A stretch of DNA of 6,555 nt from contig CAVAIA010000012.1 of NCBI GenBank assembly GCA_963588595.1, forward strand, positions 1-6,555, written 5' to 3'. The translations under genes and the position numbers were made by a program. Below, in pieces: positions 5,309 through 6,555 of this stretch. Position 1 is the first letter of the stretch. Each line of letters begins with the position of its first letter. The DNA is from Phoenicibacter sp963588595. GTDB taxonomy: Bacteria > Actinomycetota > Coriobacteriia > Coriobacteriales > Eggerthellaceae. Under the pieces are notes generated by a model. The model saw nothing but the letters and a program-made list of their open reading frames with translations. It was not told where the DNA came from and ran no database searches.

Positions 5309-6555
5309 TTAACTTAACAATATTTCTTTCATCGCGCTAAGAGCTTGATCTAAGCCATGGGGATCCTTTCCTCCAGCTTGAGCCATGTTAGGTTTGCCGC
5401 CGCCTCCACCTTTGATTAATGGACCTGCAACTCTGATCAACTTAACTGCATCAAAGCCAGCGCTGACAGCCTCATCTGTCCCAGCTGCCAAAATTGTTGG
5501 TTTTTCTCCATCGTTAGTTCCAACAATAATGCATGCTCCAGGCGTTTTCATTCTGCTTCGAACAACGTCCCACATATGTCTTGCAGATCCTGGATCGAAA
5601 TTTTCCAACTCAAGGGTAACAACACTATATCCGCCTTTTGCCAAAAACGAAGAGTCTATCGCATTTTGAACAGCAGAGCTTGAAATCACATCCTTAGTTC
5701 CTTGAGCAAGTTTTGCCGCTTCCCTCATCATTTTTTGATTAGCTGCAGTTCTCTCAGAAACATCAAACAAAGGAACTTTTAATATCTCGGCTGTTTCTTT
5801 AAGCTCAGACATAACTTTATTTAAATATTCAATAGCGCCAGCGCTCGTCACCGCCTCAATTCTTCGTAAGTTAGCACCAACGCCGCTCTCGCTAACAATC
5901 TTAATAAGACCAATTTCAGAAGTGTTCTTAACATGACACCCGCCACAAAGTTCACTTGAAAACTCTGAAATTTGGACTACTCTAACCTCTTCTCCATACT
6001 TCTCACCAAAAAGCGCTGTCACACCCTTCTCCCTTGCCTCTTCAAGAGACGTTGAGTAGATATTTAAATCTATTGCGTGCATGACAACATTATTCGCAAG
6101 TCTCTCAACCTCGTCGAGTTGCTCCACGCTCATCTTCTCAAAGTGGGTAAAATCAAAACGCAAACGGTCAGGTCCAACATATGATCCTGCCTGTTTAACA
6201 TGATCCCCAAGAACTTGGCGCAAAGACGCATGCAAGATGTGAGTTGCACTATGATTTCTTTCAGTTAAGTGACGGTTGCGAGTTTGAACTCTACTTATAA
6301 CTTCATCCCCAACGCTAATTTTCCCGCTTAAAACTTCGCAATGGTGGACATGAAGACCAGGTTCTGGCGCACTTACGTCTAAAACTTCAATGGACACATC
6401 AGCTGAATTTATTGTTCCTTTATCTCCAACTTGTCCGCCCATTTCAGCATACATTGGAGTTTTATCCAAAACTATGTCCACTTCCTCGCCTTCATAAGCG
6501 CTTTCAACTTCAGAACCATGCCTAACCAAGGAAATTACGCGCCCTTTTGATTCTA
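5309..6555 (-). CDS. alaS: Alanine--tRNA ligase, C-terminal half (cut by window edge)
   Basis: This is the 3' half of the gene for the class II enzyme that charges tRNA-Ala and clears mischarged Ser or Gly. The frame is open through 6555; the aminoacylation and tRNA-recognition domains lie outside, and 414 of the usual 870 or so residues are seen. The part present begins just before TPMYAEMGGQVGDKG, then has the editing core HSATHILH (the HxxxH metal pair), RFDF, and CGGCHVKNTSEIG, which keeps the second metal pair (Cys and His of CxxxH) although the usual Thr of CGGTH is Cys. A helical linker follows, then the C-terminal DHHA1-like domain with the glycine-rich KGGGGGKPNMAQAGG and the ending GLDQALSAMKEILLS. 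A TTG at 6529 is internal, not a start. The gene is transcribed toward ruvX, whose start lies one base past the alaS stop. Confidence 0.98.
   Translation of the reverse strand, partial: ESKGRVISLVRHGSEVESAYEGEEVDIVLDKTPMYAEMGGQVGDKGTINSADVSIEVLDVSAPEPGLHVHHCEVLSGKISVGDEVISRVQTRNRHLTERNHSATHILHASLRQVLGDHVKQAGSYVGPDRLRFDFTHFEKMSVEQLDEVERLANNVVMHAIDLNIYSTSLEEAREKGVTALFGEKYGEEVRVVQISEFSSELCGGCHVKNTSEIGLIKIVSESGVGANLRRIEAVTSAGAIEYLNKVMSELKETAEILKVPLFDVSERTAANQKMMREAAKLAQGTKDVISSSAVQNAIDSSFLAKGGYSVVTLELENFDPGSARHMWDVVRSRMKTPGACIIVGTNDGEKPTILAAGTDEAVSAGFDAVKLIRVAGPLIKGGGGGKPNMAQAGGKDPHGLDQALSAMKEILLS

Noticed and set aside
1..6555. Mobile elements, CRISPR, toxin-antitoxin or a hidden defence system
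   Set aside because: All sizeable coding space is taken by recognised housekeeping genes, the gaps are short, and no spaced repeats, transposase motifs or attachment sites are visible.

Overview
The window is a compact stretch of bacterial housekeeping DNA. All seven genes lie on the minus strand, so in transcription order it reads alaS (3' part) - ruvX - mltG - aroE - small [2Fe-2S] ferredoxin - glmS - rpsB (5' part). The order alaS-ruvX-mltG-aroE is typical of Actinomycetota; Mycobacterium tuberculosis has the same run. The DNA is clearly AT-rich (by eye about 40% GC), which would be unusual for most Actinomycetota. A low-GC member of the Coriobacteriia (Atopobium-like) is my best guess, but this is inference from gene order and composition, not a placement.

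From the right edge: alaS enters already in its editing domain and ends at 5309. ruvX begins one base after the alaS stop and appears to use an ATT start codon. mltG follows after a 39-base gap. aroE starts directly at the mltG stop (TAA then ATG, no gap). A 91-residue ferredoxin with a TTG start follows 44 bases later. These five genes have no internal promoter that I can see and look like one transcription unit. glmS then has its own promoter and Shine-Dalgarno in a 94-base gap and no glmS ribozyme. rpsB lies beyond a 188-base gap that holds a good sigma70-type promoter, an inverted repeat around its -10 box, and a leader RNA that folds into two nested helices. No intergenic stretch exceeds 300 bases.

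The functions are: alanine tRNA charging and proofreading (AlaS), RNase H-fold processing of nucleic acid or 16S rRNA (RuvX), cutting of nascent peptidoglycan strands (MltG), the fourth step of the shikimate pathway (AroE), electron transfer with unknown partner (ferredoxin), supply of glucosamine-6-phosphate for cell wall synthesis (GlmS), and the 30S subunit protein S2 (RpsB). glmS and mltG both serve the cell wall; the rest share location more than pathway.

I see no mobile element, CRISPR array, phage gene, tRNA or unknown multi-gene system. The points worth a second look are the ATT start of ruvX, the rpsB leader RNA, the stand-alone RACo-type ferredoxin, and the unusual cofactor loop of AroE.
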